Shown: piece after piece, positions 1 to 10,016 of the stretch
Position numbering within the stretch: position 1 is the first letter of the stretch
Layout of the letters: each line of letters opens with the position of its first letter
Translations under genes and position numbers: made by a program
Origin: Viola odorata
Lineage: Eukaryota; Streptophyta; Magnoliopsida; Malpighiales; Violaceae
Assembly: GCA_963691705.1 (NCBI GenBank)
Contig: OY829538.1
Location: forward strand, 13,852,443 to 13,916,442
Direction of reading: 5' to 3'
DNA length: 64,000 bases
Notes under the pieces: generated by a model
The model's database searches: none
Told to the model about the DNA's origin: nothing
Seen by the model: only the letters and a program-made list of their open reading frames with translations

Positions 1-195
1 ATAAAGTGATACGGATATAAATATGATAGGTACAATGATTTTTTGAAAATTTAGAATACGATACGTCGATCCTAAGGTCAGGTCCTATCGTATTCATATC
101 GAATAAAATCTCCATAGAAATGATATTTTGAAAAGCTTTCCACATAATTCCCTAATTAATGATAATAATCCTCCATTGGGAATTCCTTTCTTTGG
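1..195. other. Left flank of E1, no gene seen
   Basis: AT-rich sequence outside the Athila element. It holds no reading frame of interest, RNA gene or repeat that I recognise. Its last five bases before the LTR (196-200, AACAT) are the left target-site duplication of E1. Confidence 0.6.
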
Positions 196-200
196 AACAT
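196..200. repeat. E1 target-site duplication, left copy
   Basis: AACAT directly abuts the TG of the left LTR. The identical pentamer follows the CA of the right LTR at 23920-23924. Five bases is the normal Ty3/gypsy duplication length. Confidence 0.93.
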
Positions 201-1728
201 TGATCGTCACTCAAAAGTAATATTTTCTGCTAGCAAAATGCACAATAAATGTGTATAGTGCAAATGAGAGTCAAACCACAAGGATTAATGGTAATATTCT
301 GTTCATAGTGTATGTCCAGGTCTAAACAGTAATAAGTAACACTGGGGGGGGGTTTGGGCTGGCTAATGAAATTAACCAGCGAGATTTGGATACTAAAGCT
401 AACAAGTGAACTGAATAAAGTAAAAATTATCTAAAGGCAATAAGATAGTATCACAAGAGGGGTAAATCAGACAATAGGAAAGAGTCTTAGCAAAGTGATT
501 CCGCGGGTTGCGTCTAGGCCTAGTTGGTCATCAGCTCAAGGATATTCGACTCTCACGATGCAGACGTGCTATAGAGGTTAGGTACGCTTAGGCCTCCTGT
601 CTACCTTCGTAAGACAAGTCTCGCCCAAGGTACGCTTATGGGAGAGACCTTGACACTCCGTCCTTCCCCAAGGTTCGTTTATGTGGAGATCCAGAGGTCC
701 ATGAAGTGGAGGAAGACACGTCTAGGGCAAGACGTTGTTAGATCCACCCTAGTTAACCTCCAGCCCTAGCCGGATTAGACCAGCAACCTGATGACTCCGG
801 GCTAGGTGCCTACTGATTCTAAAGAAATGGCAGTAATTACAAAGGAAAATACAGCAGTTGATCAGGCTTCTATAGATCCAGTGCAATATGACAGTAAAGT
901 GGCAAGAGATTAAATACACGCATAAGAGTTTATGAAGAACATTAAGGCTTCACAACTACCCTTGCAACCCTTGGAGAAACCTTTGCTAAGACAAAAAGAT
1001 CTAGCTACTCATACTCATAATAACATAAATATAAATAGATTTGATAGCAAGCATAAAAGGAAAACAAGAAAATGGGAAGAAAACTATTAAATACCAGCCG
1101 GAGCTAAAAAGCTCCGGTGAAAGAGTAAGGCTGGGCGGCGGCTACAGCTTGAGGATGAAGGAACAAATCCCAAAGAAGACTGAAAAATAGAAAGTATGCT
1201 GATTTCTGCCTCCTACCAATGTTGCTTACCCTAAAAATCCTAAAGTTACTATTTATATACAACCCTAAGCTAACTAGAGGACAAATCCAGCTAAGGGAAG
1301 AAGACAAAATGGGAGGAAAGGGACAGCTGGGCTGGAGCATGTCCCAGGAAGAATAGTCCTAGGACGCTCAAAAGGGATCAGAAAGGAATCTTGCTGGCGT
1401 CTCTCTTTGTGCGCTCCAAGGAGGATTGCAAGCACATGCGGCTCAATTCGAGGGCAAAACGCAACACTTTTTGGCTTCACAAATAGTCCAGGGCTGGACA
1501 CGAATGCGTGCATCTAGGGCTTGACTGAGGAAATACGTCTAGGTCACGACGAAGACTGGGGGACTTCCAAAGCTGCTCAATTCCATCCCAAAACGTGTGC
1601 TTTCTGCCTTTTTCTCCTCCAGGGCTGGATATGGCAAAAAGTATTGAAAACAGAGCAAGTTAGTAGCATCAAGGAGGGGAAAACATATAAAATTAGAGAG
1701 AAAATACCTAGAAAACACACGCATATCA
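201..1728 (-). repeat. E1 3' LTR
   Basis: 1528-bp LTR, the 3' LTR in element orientation. It aligns along its whole length with 22391-23919. It includes a G-run near 342-353 that is much longer in the other copy, and short frames without coding signal that appear in both LTRs. The gag-pol strand dictates the orientation. Confidence 0.93.
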
Positions 1729-1744
1729 TACATCCCCACACTGC
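1729..1744 (-). promoter_or_regulatory. E1 polypurine tract (plus-strand primer)
   Basis: Read on the minus strand, the bases immediately before the 3' LTR are purine-rich (core GTGTGGGGATG). This is the position and composition of the tract that primes plus-strand DNA synthesis. A nearly identical GTGTGGGG core precedes the 3' LTR of E2. Confidence 0.7.
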
Positions 1745-2698
1745 CCAATGCTCGCCCTCGAGCATCAATCAAAACTTAAAACCACCCCAAGACACACACG
1801 ACACGCATCCAACGAGACACAAGAGCAAGGATCCTTAGGATCAGACCAAGCTGCGACACAACAGACCTTGCCTAGACGCACACCTGCGTTAAACCAAAAG
1901 GATAACGACCCTAGAGATTAAACGTTTCCACATCCAGGCCCAAACAGAAGCAATCCTCTCTGGACGTGTTTACGCTCGCTCTCATAAGCAGGGGTCATGT
2001 GTTTAAATCACTCAAACTAATGCAATGACACAACATAACACACAAATTGCACATCAATCCGAGTAGTGATCCACATGCATAGGCAATCATTCGATCTAAA
2101 ACACTTTGCAATGGGGGGGAAAGAAAGAACAGTGAAAGAGGTGGCTAAGGAAGAGATGAGAGATAAAATGAAACCCGGAATATTTCCTTGGCTGAAAGAA
2201 GCAAAGTGGTGAGGTAGCGCTCGTCAAGGGCTGGACGGAGGATGAGGGCTAGACAACTGGTACTTATTCTAGAGAGGGAAACTCCTTTCTTTGATAATGT
2301 GCTGGCAGGTTCTTTGCTCAGGTTCTTTGTTCACTTATGCTTGTGCCTCGATTCTTTTTTGTTTTTTTTTTTTTTTTAGAGAGATATATCGAGGCCACGA
2401 ACCTTGGATGCTTGGATTTCTCATGGCTAGGGCAAGACATTTCTGTCATTACTTTCATTTCTTCATTCTGTTGCTGCTGGCCCTTTTTCCCGCTTTCAGC
2501 ACTGCGACTACGATGTATCTTCCCCACACTTCGGTTTTGCTGTGTTGTCTAGCCCTCGACATTATGAACCGCCGCAAGGTCCACCCCGAGCCTTGTGCAG
2601 GCAAAGGGCTAAGAAGGGGCAATATCAACGTTTAGATTCCGCAATATAGGGTACGCAACACAGGAACAAGGCAGCACCGCACCAGGACTGAGCCTGAG
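1745..2698. other. E1 3' non-coding region, first part
   Basis: Internal E1 sequence between the polypurine tract and the rRNA fragment. It contains a T-run near 2362-2377 and several CAGGGCTGGA-like words (for example near 2228 and 2249). I see no homology-supported coding region. The open frames here have no recognisable product. Confidence 0.5.
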
Positions 2699-2751
<53 letters not shown>

Positions 2752-2755
2752 AGGT

Positions 2756-2816
<61 letters not shown>

Positions 2817-2836
2817 ACAATTGCAATGATCTATCC
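2699..2836 (-). pseudogene. Captured fragment of nuclear 18S rRNA (3' part)
   Basis: On the minus strand this 138-bp block matches the eukaryotic 18S rRNA region around the universal primer site near the 3' end, including the words GTACACACCGCCCGTC and GGTCTTCAACGAGGAATTCC. It runs from the GATAGATCATTGCAATTG helix to GGTCCGGTGAAGTGTTC, and both flanks then diverge abruptly. I see only about two mismatches, in the stretch before GTACACACC. It is far too short to be functional rRNA and sits inside the 3' region of E1, in the same orientation as the element's genes. It was probably acquired by template switching during reverse transcription, or by an insertion into E1. The identification comes from recognising a very conserved sequence, and a BLASTN search would settle it. 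Confidence 0.9.
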
Positions 2837-3427
2837 GCTGTCCCCTTTTTCGAACTCTACCTCACCTGCCAAGGAAAAATTGAATGAATCAGCTCAAATG
2901 GTTAAGAAGATAGGGTGAGAAGGGGATGTCGGGGTCTAGAGATGGAGAGTAGAGGCAAAAAACAAAGGAGAAGAGAAGCAAAAAGAAATTTACAAAGTCT
3001 TTTGTCCTTTCGACGCTTTCCTACGACTAATGGTGTCCGCACCCAGGGATATCATGCAAATTTAGTGCTTTGCTAAGCCATGCAACTATTCACACATGAA
3101 CAAAAATGTATCGTTGAGGCTCAATCATGCTCACAAGGTTTAATTTTGATTGCAACTATCCAGACCTAGATGTAGACATAAGGGACAACAGGCAAAGACT
3201 GCGTGACTAGGCCTAGACTGATAAAAAGGACATTTTTCATGTGCGCAAGCTAGAAGTGTGTGTCCATGCCTTGGGGGGGGGGTTAAAACAAAACTGGCAG
3301 TGCAAAACGATAGCTGAAAAAAATCCGAGAAAAAATCTGAGAAAATCCGCATCATGCAGTCATGCAACAAACATGAAAATAAACATGCATTCACACACAA
3401 AAATTAAAAAGCAAGCAAAGATAAAGT
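2837..3427. other. E1 3' non-coding region, second part
   Basis: No gene or known repeat recognised. It contains a G9 run near 3274-3282. In E2 the matching position between the 3' ORF and the LTR is also non-coding, so this is probably the ordinary 3' leader/UTR of the element. Confidence 0.45.
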
Positions 3428-3465
3428 CCCTCCCTACACTTAAGCTTCACATTGTCCTCAATGTG
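3428..3465 (-). promoter_or_regulatory. PPT-like tract plus hairpin downstream of the E1 3' ORF
   Basis: On the minus strand a 7-bp stem with loop AGGA (CACATTG/CAATGTG, 3448-3465) is followed by TTAAGTGTAGGGAGGG. E2 has the same module at 7784-7821, with the same loop and a swapped base pair in the stem. Its role is unknown: a 3'-end signal, a second polypurine tract or an RNA structure are all possible. Confidence 0.55.
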
Positions 3466-3520
3466 AGAAGGGCACACAAACACAGAAGTTCAAATATAAA
3501 GAAAAGTACAAAACAGAAAT

Positions 3521-4183
3521 TTAAAACCCTCCACTAGGGGCTGGCTCAGCTGGGCCAGACTCGGTTGCCTCTTCGTTGGCACCCTCGACGTCATCTCCTT
3601 CTTCTCTTCCATCGCCACTGACATCCATGGCGTCCTTCTCCTCCTCTGCAAGCTCCGGGGCAACCTCAGAACCAGGGGATTCAGCTTCTCCATCGGATCC
3701 AGAGATGAGAACCTCTTTCAGAACCTCCGACACCGTTAGTTCACGCTTGGCCGCAGGAGAGGCCTTGGCTTTCTTTGGATGAGAGCTTTTGGTGGCGGGG
3801 TTACGCACGGGAGCCCTGAATTTACTGGATCTGGTCATGGGTGAAAGTTGAGGAACGACAGTGGTGGTGTCGGGCTCCTTTTCAGAGGAATCGACTGCGG
3901 CGAAATCGGTGGCCAGAGGTGGTGAAGTGGAAACAGTAGGTGGAGGTAAAGTGGGAGAAAGTGGATGAGATGGGTTTTCACTATGGGTAGTAGAGGAAGA
4001 AGAAGCCACGGGGCTTTGAGGTGGAGCGTTGGGGTAGGAGCCCGAGGTGTTTCTGCGGGCCATCTTCTTCACTCTTACCATGGTGAAAGGTTGGTGGTGA
4101 GGTGAAAAAGGAGAAGAAGGAGATGGTAGGGATGGTGAGTTATTTTGGGTTAAAGGTAAATGTGAGAAAAGTGAGGCTGACAA
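3521..4183 (-). pseudogene. E1 3' ORF, N-terminal remnant (Athila extra ORF)
   Basis: A 220-codon frame lying between integrase and the 3' LTR, where Athila elements keep an additional ORF that has been called env-like. The predicted product is Ser/Pro-rich at first, then acidic. The likelier start is the internal Met at codon 35 (about 4081), followed by a basic VRVKKMARR stretch. The C-terminal half is low-complexity and acidic. The globular domain seen in the E2 counterpart (8269-9426) is absent here, so the ORF is truncated or replaced. I see no signal peptide or transmembrane segment that would support an envelope role. The assignment rests on position and composition. Confidence 0.5.
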
Positions 4184-4617
4184 GGTGTTGGAAAGGGGAA
4201 AGAGATGGGAAGAGATAGAGACGGATGGAGAGAATCACGCTAACGCATCTGACATGGCGTGGACGTGGCGCGCTGGGGTTTGGTGTAGCGTGCCCCTTGT
4301 CAGTGTCCTCCTGCAAAAAGGTAAGTGGGTTCAAATTTCAAATGCGCATGAAGATAAAAAAGAGGGAAACAAAGGGATAAACATAGGAAAGGAACAAGGA
4401 AAGTAATTACATGCGTGGTAAAAAGAGAAACAAATCAAATCCTCATTAATTAAAAGAGAGCGCATGCGTGGACATAAAATAGACAATCAGACAAGAAATT
4501 AAATGCGTGTTCAGGGTAAGAGAATAAAGAGAAGGGAAAGAGAGGGGAACGGCATGCGGAATGCCCGTTCAGTTGGCCTTGGTGTTGACGTCCAGGCCTG
4601 GACGTTCTCAACGGAGT
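4184..4617. other. E1 spacer between integrase and 3' ORF
   Basis: No gene is recognised here. The sequence contains GTCCAGGCCTGGAC at about 4590, one of the short near-palindromes dispersed through E1. Confidence 0.45.
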
Positions 4618-5258
4618 CTAGGGTGAGATGGGAGGATCCTCCAACCCCATCTTGTCGATGGTGAAGGGACGAAATCCTTCGTAGTAGGGCTTGAGCCTGT
4701 GGCCATTGACCTTGAATAGAACTCCTGTATCCATGCTCTGGATCTCGACAGCACCATGATCAAAATCAGTAGTGACTAGGTAGGGACCAGTCCTTTTGGA
4801 TTTCAGCTTGCCCGCGAAGAGCCTCAAACCGGAGTTGTAGAGCAGAACTTTCTGGCCAATTTTGAAAAACTTTGGTGTCAGCATCTTATCATGGTAGTCA
4901 TTGGTCTTACTCTTGTAAATCAGGGCATTCTCATAGGCATCACTTCTGAGCTCCTCGAGCTCTTGAATTTGTAAGCGGCGTTGCTGCCCGGCTTGGCCTA
5001 GATCCATGTTAACCTTGCGAATTGCCCAAAAAGCTTTGTGTTCAACCTCGACGGGTAAGTGACAGGGCTTGCCATAGACAAGGTGATAAGGGGTCATCCC
5101 AATTGGGGTCTTGTAGGCAGTACGGTATGCCCAAAGAGCATCGTCTAACTTCAGACTCCAATCCTTTCGGGACTGGTTGACCGTCTTTTCCAAGATTGCT
5201 TTAATCTCCCGGTTAGACACCTCTGCCTGACCATTTGTCTAGGGGTGGTAAGCTGTAG
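4618..5258 (-). pseudogene. E1 integrase, C-terminal part (separated from its N-terminus by E2)
   Basis: This is the downstream half of the E1 integrase. The frame opens with TAYHP, has a TAG stop, then reads [12 protein letters not shown], which carries the catalytic Glu of the DDE core. It continues through [20 protein letters not shown] and the C-terminal domain ([19 protein letters not shown], then GPYLV). The matching upstream half ends at 17450 with THQVST. E2 interrupts exactly between these points, with the 5-bp duplication TGTAG. After removing E2 the reading frame continues apart from the TAG. The product would be the enzyme that inserts the cDNA, but it is not functional as it stands. 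Confidence 0.88.
5254..5258. repeat. E2 target-site duplication, left copy
   Basis: TGTAG, matched exactly by 17450-17454 on the other side of E2. It lies within E1 integrase codons. Confidence 0.95.
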
Positions 5259-6794
5259 TGACCGTGCGTCGAACACGTCAAATATAATAGTGAAATAGGT
5301 ATGGAATTGGGGGTAGAAATATAACTTATCACTGTCTACAAGAGTTTGTTGATGATGGTAAGAGGATCGTCTACAGAAACCTCTAGGAGATGTAATTCTT
5401 GGTTTGACTTCCTCGTCACTGGATTTGGTTTTGGTAGAATCTGAAAATAAAGACAAAACAGAAAGAGGTAAAATAGTTCAAAGTAGTATTGGCCAAAGGC
5501 TTGGCCAAGACAGGGGTCAAGATTGAAATAAATCTAATAAAAGTGAATTCCAGGTAAGGGTGATATGAGAGCTTGCGTTCTTATGCTTCGATCATAGATT
5601 CAAGTATATTCATCTCTTCATTCATAGTACTGCTATAGAGTGAAGGAACTCATTTTCACTCCTGTCTTCCCTCCTCTTCAAATTACCTGGCGGGTACTCC
5701 CTCTCCTGATAATCCTAGCCAAGGGACACCTTGCTGGTTAAAGGGTTTATCTGTTTGACTGCTGTCTTGAATAGTTGTTCGCTTCCTCAATGGTGTAGGG
5801 GAAGACAGTACCTAGGTCAAGGTGCTTCCTTGTGGAAACTCTAGGTTGTCAATCTGGTCTTGACCTAGATTACTTATTCCTTCTAGTCTGGCGCGAGACT
5901 AGTTGTCTACTCTATCTAGCCAGCGGGTACTCCCTCTCCTTCTAGACTGGCTGCAACTCTTCTCTACTAGAGTACAAAGATGATCAGACTTTGTCTCTAG
6001 TGAGTAAGCGATGGATTAAGCTTAAGAAATAAATAAATACAAACAAAGAGATTATTAAGCATGATTTGATCTCACGAACGCATAAGAACTCAACTCATCA
6101 ACCCTTACTAAGAATCGATGTTTAGCTACTCATACTCATAATTGAAAAGATAAAATATTTAATTGCATAAATTAATTAATCCGAGATTTAAATAAATCCG
6201 GAGCAAAGTATAATAATGTCGAAAGAGAAAAAAAGAAGGAGGAGAAAATCCGATGATGGACCGACGTTGGACAGAGGAGAACAATGTTCGGCTAAATAGC
6301 CCTAAAACTCCTCTGTCCTACTCCAACTCTACTTCCTAGAAAATCTCTAAAAGATTGTAATAATAAATTGTTTGAGTCACAATAGGAATTAAATCGCAAT
6401 TACAAAAGAGGGAGATCCCATGCGGGATTCTTCAAGAGATATGCGCTTCAGATCCCTCTATGATTGCGGGACAGCTGCTACTTGCCAGTTGCAAAGCCCA
6501 ATGAAGAAACGGCCCAAGCGGACGATGATGACTGCTCAATCGCAAAAGAGTCTTGGCCGAAGTCTAGGCCAAGACGATCTGACTGGTGCGCTGCGTGGGA
6601 CGCGAAAGTGTCTTGGCCAAAGTCTAGGCCAAGACTGGGAAAATCAGCTTCAGCTCTCCATATCAGAATCTCCACTATTATGCCATCAGACCAGAACTGC
6701 CAAGAAAAGGGGAAATCATGGATAAATCAGTAGATTTACTATCCAAATAAATAAGTAAATGGACAATAAAACATGATGAAATGCAATGTAATCA
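5259..6794 (-). repeat. E2 3' LTR
   Basis: 1536-bp LTR that aligns end to end with 15911-17449. Near its right end it contains two copies of a GTCTTGGCC...GGCCAAGAC inverted motif (about 6563-6593 and 6612-6642). Short frames in it are shared by both LTRs and look non-coding. Confidence 0.95.
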
Positions 6795-6810
6795 AATTCC
6801 CCACACTTAA
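6795..6810 (-). promoter_or_regulatory. E2 polypurine tract
   Basis: On the minus strand TTAAGTGTGGGGAATT directly precedes the 3' LTR. Its position and purine content identify it as the plus-strand primer. The same TTAAGTGTGGGGA core recurs at 7784-7797 and 10397-10411 inside the element. Confidence 0.8.
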
Positions 6811-7783
6811 ACTATGCTTGCCCCCAAGGATACAGACTCAAAACTCAAAATAAAAATTAAAACATAACAAAAACAGAACAAAAATAGAATAGACACCAAG
6901 AACCCCCCGGACTTTCTCAATTTCAGACTGTCTACCCCTTCACTGGATCTGCCAAGACACTTCACTAAGATATCCAATGCTAGACTAACAAGGAATAATC
7001 AATACCCTAAACATACCCCTTCCACATGGTATCAAGACACCCTACTAGATAAAAAAGATTAAGTATAGGGTAACAAGGTTCACTACCAATTTGAGTCCCA
7101 CCGAAAGTGTTGTCTATCCAATAGTGCCTAAAGACAGGTGTTATTTGAATCACTTTGACAGATTTTTCTTTTTCTCTTTTTTTTTCTATGCCTTTTCTAT
7201 GTCTTTTTATTTGTTTTGCTTTAGGCATAACAAGTGTCCTTTGTATTTTTACAGACACGGCACATAGACATAGCTTGTCCTTTTCCGCGGGGACTTCCAC
7301 CTTTGCTATGTCTGCCCTATGACGTTCCAACACCTTCTACTGTCTCACACTCAAGACAGATAGAACAACACACTCAAATCATGACAGCAAACCCCTTTAT
7401 CCTAATAAGAGTAAAGGTCCTAGCTAAGTGTCCCTACGACCATGTGGATGGTAAATGTTTGGGAATCATAAGAGAATATGCCCCTTAGACATTGATCATT
7501 TACGCTCATTTGCTTCCCTGTTACTAAAACATTGTATCCCTTAGGAAAGTGTCTAAATGCAGTCCCACCGAGAGACTAAACAGCCTAAGCAAGAAAACAG
7601 GGGTCCGAGTGTGTACAAAACAGACTCAAAACATGCAAAAAAATACAAATGAAAATCATGCAAATGACAAACGCAAAACTGGACAAACTTGTGTAAAAAG
7701 AAAAAATTAAGACACAAAAAATAGACTCAAAAACACACAAATTGACCAATATTCACAACAAACACAAAACAGAAATTAAAACA
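6811..7783. other. E2 3' non-coding region
   Basis: Non-coding, A-rich sequence between the polypurine tract and the PPT-like/hairpin module. I see no conserved protein. Frames here are short and lack recognisable domains. Confidence 0.5.
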
Positions 7784-7821
7784 CCCTCCCCACACTTAAA
7801 AGACACAATGTCCTCATTGTG
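7784..7821 (-). promoter_or_regulatory. PPT-like tract plus hairpin at the end of the E2 3' ORF
   Basis: On the minus strand CACAATG-AGGA-CATTGTG (7804-7821) forms a perfect 7-bp stem and is followed by AAGTGTGGGGAGGG. The TGA that ends the 3' ORF (7814-7816) lies inside the hairpin. The E1 counterpart at 3428-3465 has the same loop and a compensatory swap in the stem. Confidence 0.6.
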
Positions 7822-8209
7822 TGGAGAGACAAATAAAAAGAAAAAATAAAATGAAAGGAAAAGACACGACCTGGGGCCAAAAAACAGCTTTTGCTGCTGG
7901 AGATTTGGCGTCTTGGCTAGAAGCTTGGCCTAGACTCTGGTCTGGAGGTGGCTTTGAACTTGCTGGATCTTTTGGAGCAGGAGGCGGCATAGATGGATGC
8001 GGTGTCTTTGCTGGTGGTGCTGGTGGTGCGGGATCATCCTCCTCATCAGAGGACTCACTGTCGGAGCTCAAATTATCGTACAAGACTCTGAGGTACTTCA
8101 AGTGTACCTGCAGATGCTGATAAACATGGAGAACGTTGGTCCTAGTGAGTTTCATCTGCTCAAGGAGGACATCTTGTCGGTCAGAAAGTGCTTTGGCCCA
8201 ACGAGGCAC
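7814..8209 (-). pseudogene. E2 3' ORF, C-terminal piece
   Basis: A 131-codon frame that continues the 3' ORF after a frameshift near 8300. It starts with a helical segment (RQDVLLEQMKLTRTNVLHVY), then an acidic Ser/Asp/Glu stretch and a Pro-rich region. It ends in a hydrophobic run (FPFILFFLFICLS), which could be a C-terminal membrane segment or a by-product of decay. The function of Athila 3' ORFs is not established. The hydrophobic tail is the only feature here that would fit an envelope-like role, and it is weak evidence. Confidence 0.5.
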
Positions 8210-8268
8210 CTCTGCACTGGTGGATGCGGATGAAGGGTCTTGCGCTTTGTCTTGGGGCTTGTCTTGGC

Positions 8269-9426
8269 CTAGACGGTCCAGGATAATCTTCTGCTGCTCA
8301 GCTGGCGAGCTTGAAATTCCCTAGCCCATGTTGGAGGTTCATTGGTGCTACCGGCTGGGTGATCTTGGCCTGCGTCTGGGCCTAGATCCTGGGCAATATG
8401 GTCCTCTGCTTCTTCTCTAGGGATTTGTACTGGACGCAACTTGTATTTCTCTTCATTTTTCTTCGAGAAAATGTGCTCCCCGACTGGTGTAAAACCTGTA
8501 TTACAAGCAACAAACTCTCCGTCCAAATAGAAGTATCCCATTTGGTCGAAGGCTCTCAAATCTAGAATTTTGGGGGAACAACACTTATGCAAATCAGCAG
8601 TGGCAGGATCTAGCTTAGCAGTTTTAATAGCAAGCCAAGTAATCAAGGATCCAAAAATCAATTTGGTGACAGACTCACGAGCATGCAATTGCTGAACCAA
8701 ATATAAACCTAAGTTGACTTTTTTCTGGTGCAAAATACACCAAAGCAAAAACAGTTCAGACTTGGCTAAATTTCCAGAAACCTTTGTCTTCCCCGAAAGG
8801 TTAATGGACAAGGTTCTATAGAGCATTCTAAGTGCAGGGTTCAGAATAGCATGTGCCTTAGAGTTCCTATCGAACTTTGCATCCGGATCACCGGTGATCT
8901 CTCTAAAGGCAGCATTATTATCCCAATCAATGGGATAGTCAAAAATAGCCTCATCACTATATGCAAATCCTAACAAAGAATTGAAATCATTAACAGATAA
9001 GTGGCTCCATTTATCACACAAGCGAAAGTTAATCACATCCTCAGCAGCAAAGTCAGGTTTGTCTCTACCCCTAACATACAAGGTTTCCTCGTTAAACCAG
9101 AAAGATGTGTGAAACTCTAAGCACAATTCAGTGTAAGCATCACAATCAACAGACATAAAAGGGATCCAACCAATGGCATACACAAACTCCCTTATTTTAT
9201 TCCCTAATCCCATAGCATCAAGAAAATCAAAATCCAATCTAGCAAATGCAGGAATGTCACAGGAATGAAAATCACGCAATTTGGCTTTGAGGTCTGGTGT
9301 GTCAAATTTCAACCAGCCTTGGAGTGTGTGTAGGAGAGGAAGAGAAGGTACCTTAGCAGTCTTGGCCGGAGTCTTGGCCAAGACTAAAACGTCTTCATCA
9401 TCCTCAGCATCATCATCCTCGATCAC
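8269..9426 (-). CDS. E2 3' ORF, central domain (ATHILA ORF-1-like)
   Basis: 385 codons between pol and the 3' LTR. After an acidic start, residues of roughly 45-300 form a globular-looking region. It includes a GLGNKIREFVYAIGW segment, then a stretch with TELCLEFHTSFWF, then a core resembling the conserved EF(L)xSF...NxLLGF pattern of the plant ATHILA ORF-1 family (Pfam PF03078); that family assignment is from memory. The frame overlaps the end of the preceding ORF by four bases in another phase. The two were probably one ORF before a frameshift near 9450, and a second shift near 8300 separates the C-terminus. The biochemical function is unknown. The alternative, a true envelope glycoprotein, is not supported because I see no signal peptide or clear transmembrane segment in this part. 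Confidence 0.65.
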   Translation of the reverse strand: MIEDDDAEDDEDVLVLAKTPAKTAKVPSLPLLHTLQGWLKFDTPDLKAKLRDFHSCDIPAFARLDFDFLDAMGLGNKIREFVYAIGWIPFMSVDCDAYTELCLEFHTSFWFNEETLYVRGRDKPDFAAEDVINFRLCDKWSHLSVNDFNSLLGFAYSDEAIFDYPIDWDNNAAFREITGDPDAKFDRNSKAHAILNPALRMLYRTLSINLSGKTKVSGNLAKSELFLLWCILHQKKVNLGLYLVQQLHARESVTKLIFGSLITWLAIKTAKLDPATADLHKCCSPKILDLRAFDQMGYFYLDGEFVACNTGFTPVGEHIFSKKNEEKYKLRPVQIPREEAEDHIAQDLGPDAGQDHPAGSTNEPPTWAREFQARQLSSRRLSWTV

Positions 9427-10016
9427 CTGCTGCTTCCCTTTGCTTTTGGCAGAAGAGGGGCCTGCACTGGTTTTGGCGGCGGTGGTGATGAATCTGGGAT
9501 CTTCGCCGGCTTCTTTGTTGGCGTATTCTTATGGGCCACCTGCTTGAATCGCCCAGATTGTTTTGGTGGTGTAGTCCCCGCGGCTGGTTTCTTCGCCGGA
9601 GGTGGCGGTGGTGGTGTGGGTACAGCAGCGGCGGCGGCAGCAGGTTTTGGTGTTGCAGTGGTCGGAGCTGGGTTTGATGCTCCGGCTGCTCCCATCTTCT
9701 TCAGCATCCTGTTCTCTCGCCGGCTCTCTCTCTCTCCTACCGACGCGGGAACGGAGGGTCGCATCCTCTTCGCAAGGGGGACGTCGTCGGAGTCCTCATC
9801 GCTCACGACAATGGCCCGGTCGACTCCCTCAACACTATCCTCAGATTCGCTAGGAAAATCGTCCTCGGAGGACATCGAATCGGTGTTCTCGAGTGCTTCG
9901 AGCAGACGTCTCGCGGTGGAGATGCCGTCGGTCGGAAAGACAGGTGGTGCCGCTCCACGGAGGTCGTCACTAGCTTCTGGAATGTCGGAGGGCAGGTTTC
10001 GCTTTGGTGGGCTCAT
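9423..10016 (-). CDS. E2 3' ORF, N-terminal low-complexity region
   Basis: 197 codons starting MSPPKRN. The product is acidic at residues 40-80 (SSEDDFPSESEDS), then has a basic KRMRP stretch, then long Ala/Pro/Lys-rich low complexity (AAAAAAVPTPPPPPPAKK). This is the typical disordered leader of Athila 3' ORFs. It is in a different frame from 8269-9426, which it meets at its end. A single indel near 9450 would join them. The nuclear-localisation-like basic patches are suggestive only. Confidence 0.55.
   Translation of the reverse strand: MSPPKRNLPSDIPEASDDLRGAAPPVFPTDGISTARRLLEALENTDSMSSEDDFPSESEDSVEGVDRAIVVSDEDSDDVPLAKRMRPSVPASVGERESRRENRMLKKMGAAGASNPAPTTATPKPAAAAAAVPTPPPPPPAKKPAAGTTPPKQSGRFKQVAHKNTPTKKPAKIPDSSPPPPKPVQAPLLPKAKGSSR

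Noticed and set aside
1104..1838. Short frames of 60-105 codons in the E1 3' LTR and adjoining sequence
   Set aside because: They recur with changes in the other LTR (23295-23978), overlap on both strands and have no recognisable motif. They are non-coding LTR sequence.
2291..2635. 114-codon plus-strand frame with a hydrophobic run
   Set aside because: Antisense in the E1 3' region. It contains a T-run giving poly-Phe, has no homology I recognise and no splice or promoter context.
2699..2836. Organellar or bacterial 16S rRNA as source of the rRNA match
   Set aside because: The wording around GTACACACCGCCCGTC is shared by all domains, but the GGTCTTCAACGAGGAATTCC and GGTCCGGTGAAGTGTTC parts are the eukaryotic nuclear 18S form.
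7814..10016. Envelope protein in E2
   Set aside because: Only a terminal hydrophobic run supports it. There is no signal peptide, no internal cleavage site and no glycoprotein-like Cys pattern, so I call it the Athila 3' ORF of unknown function.
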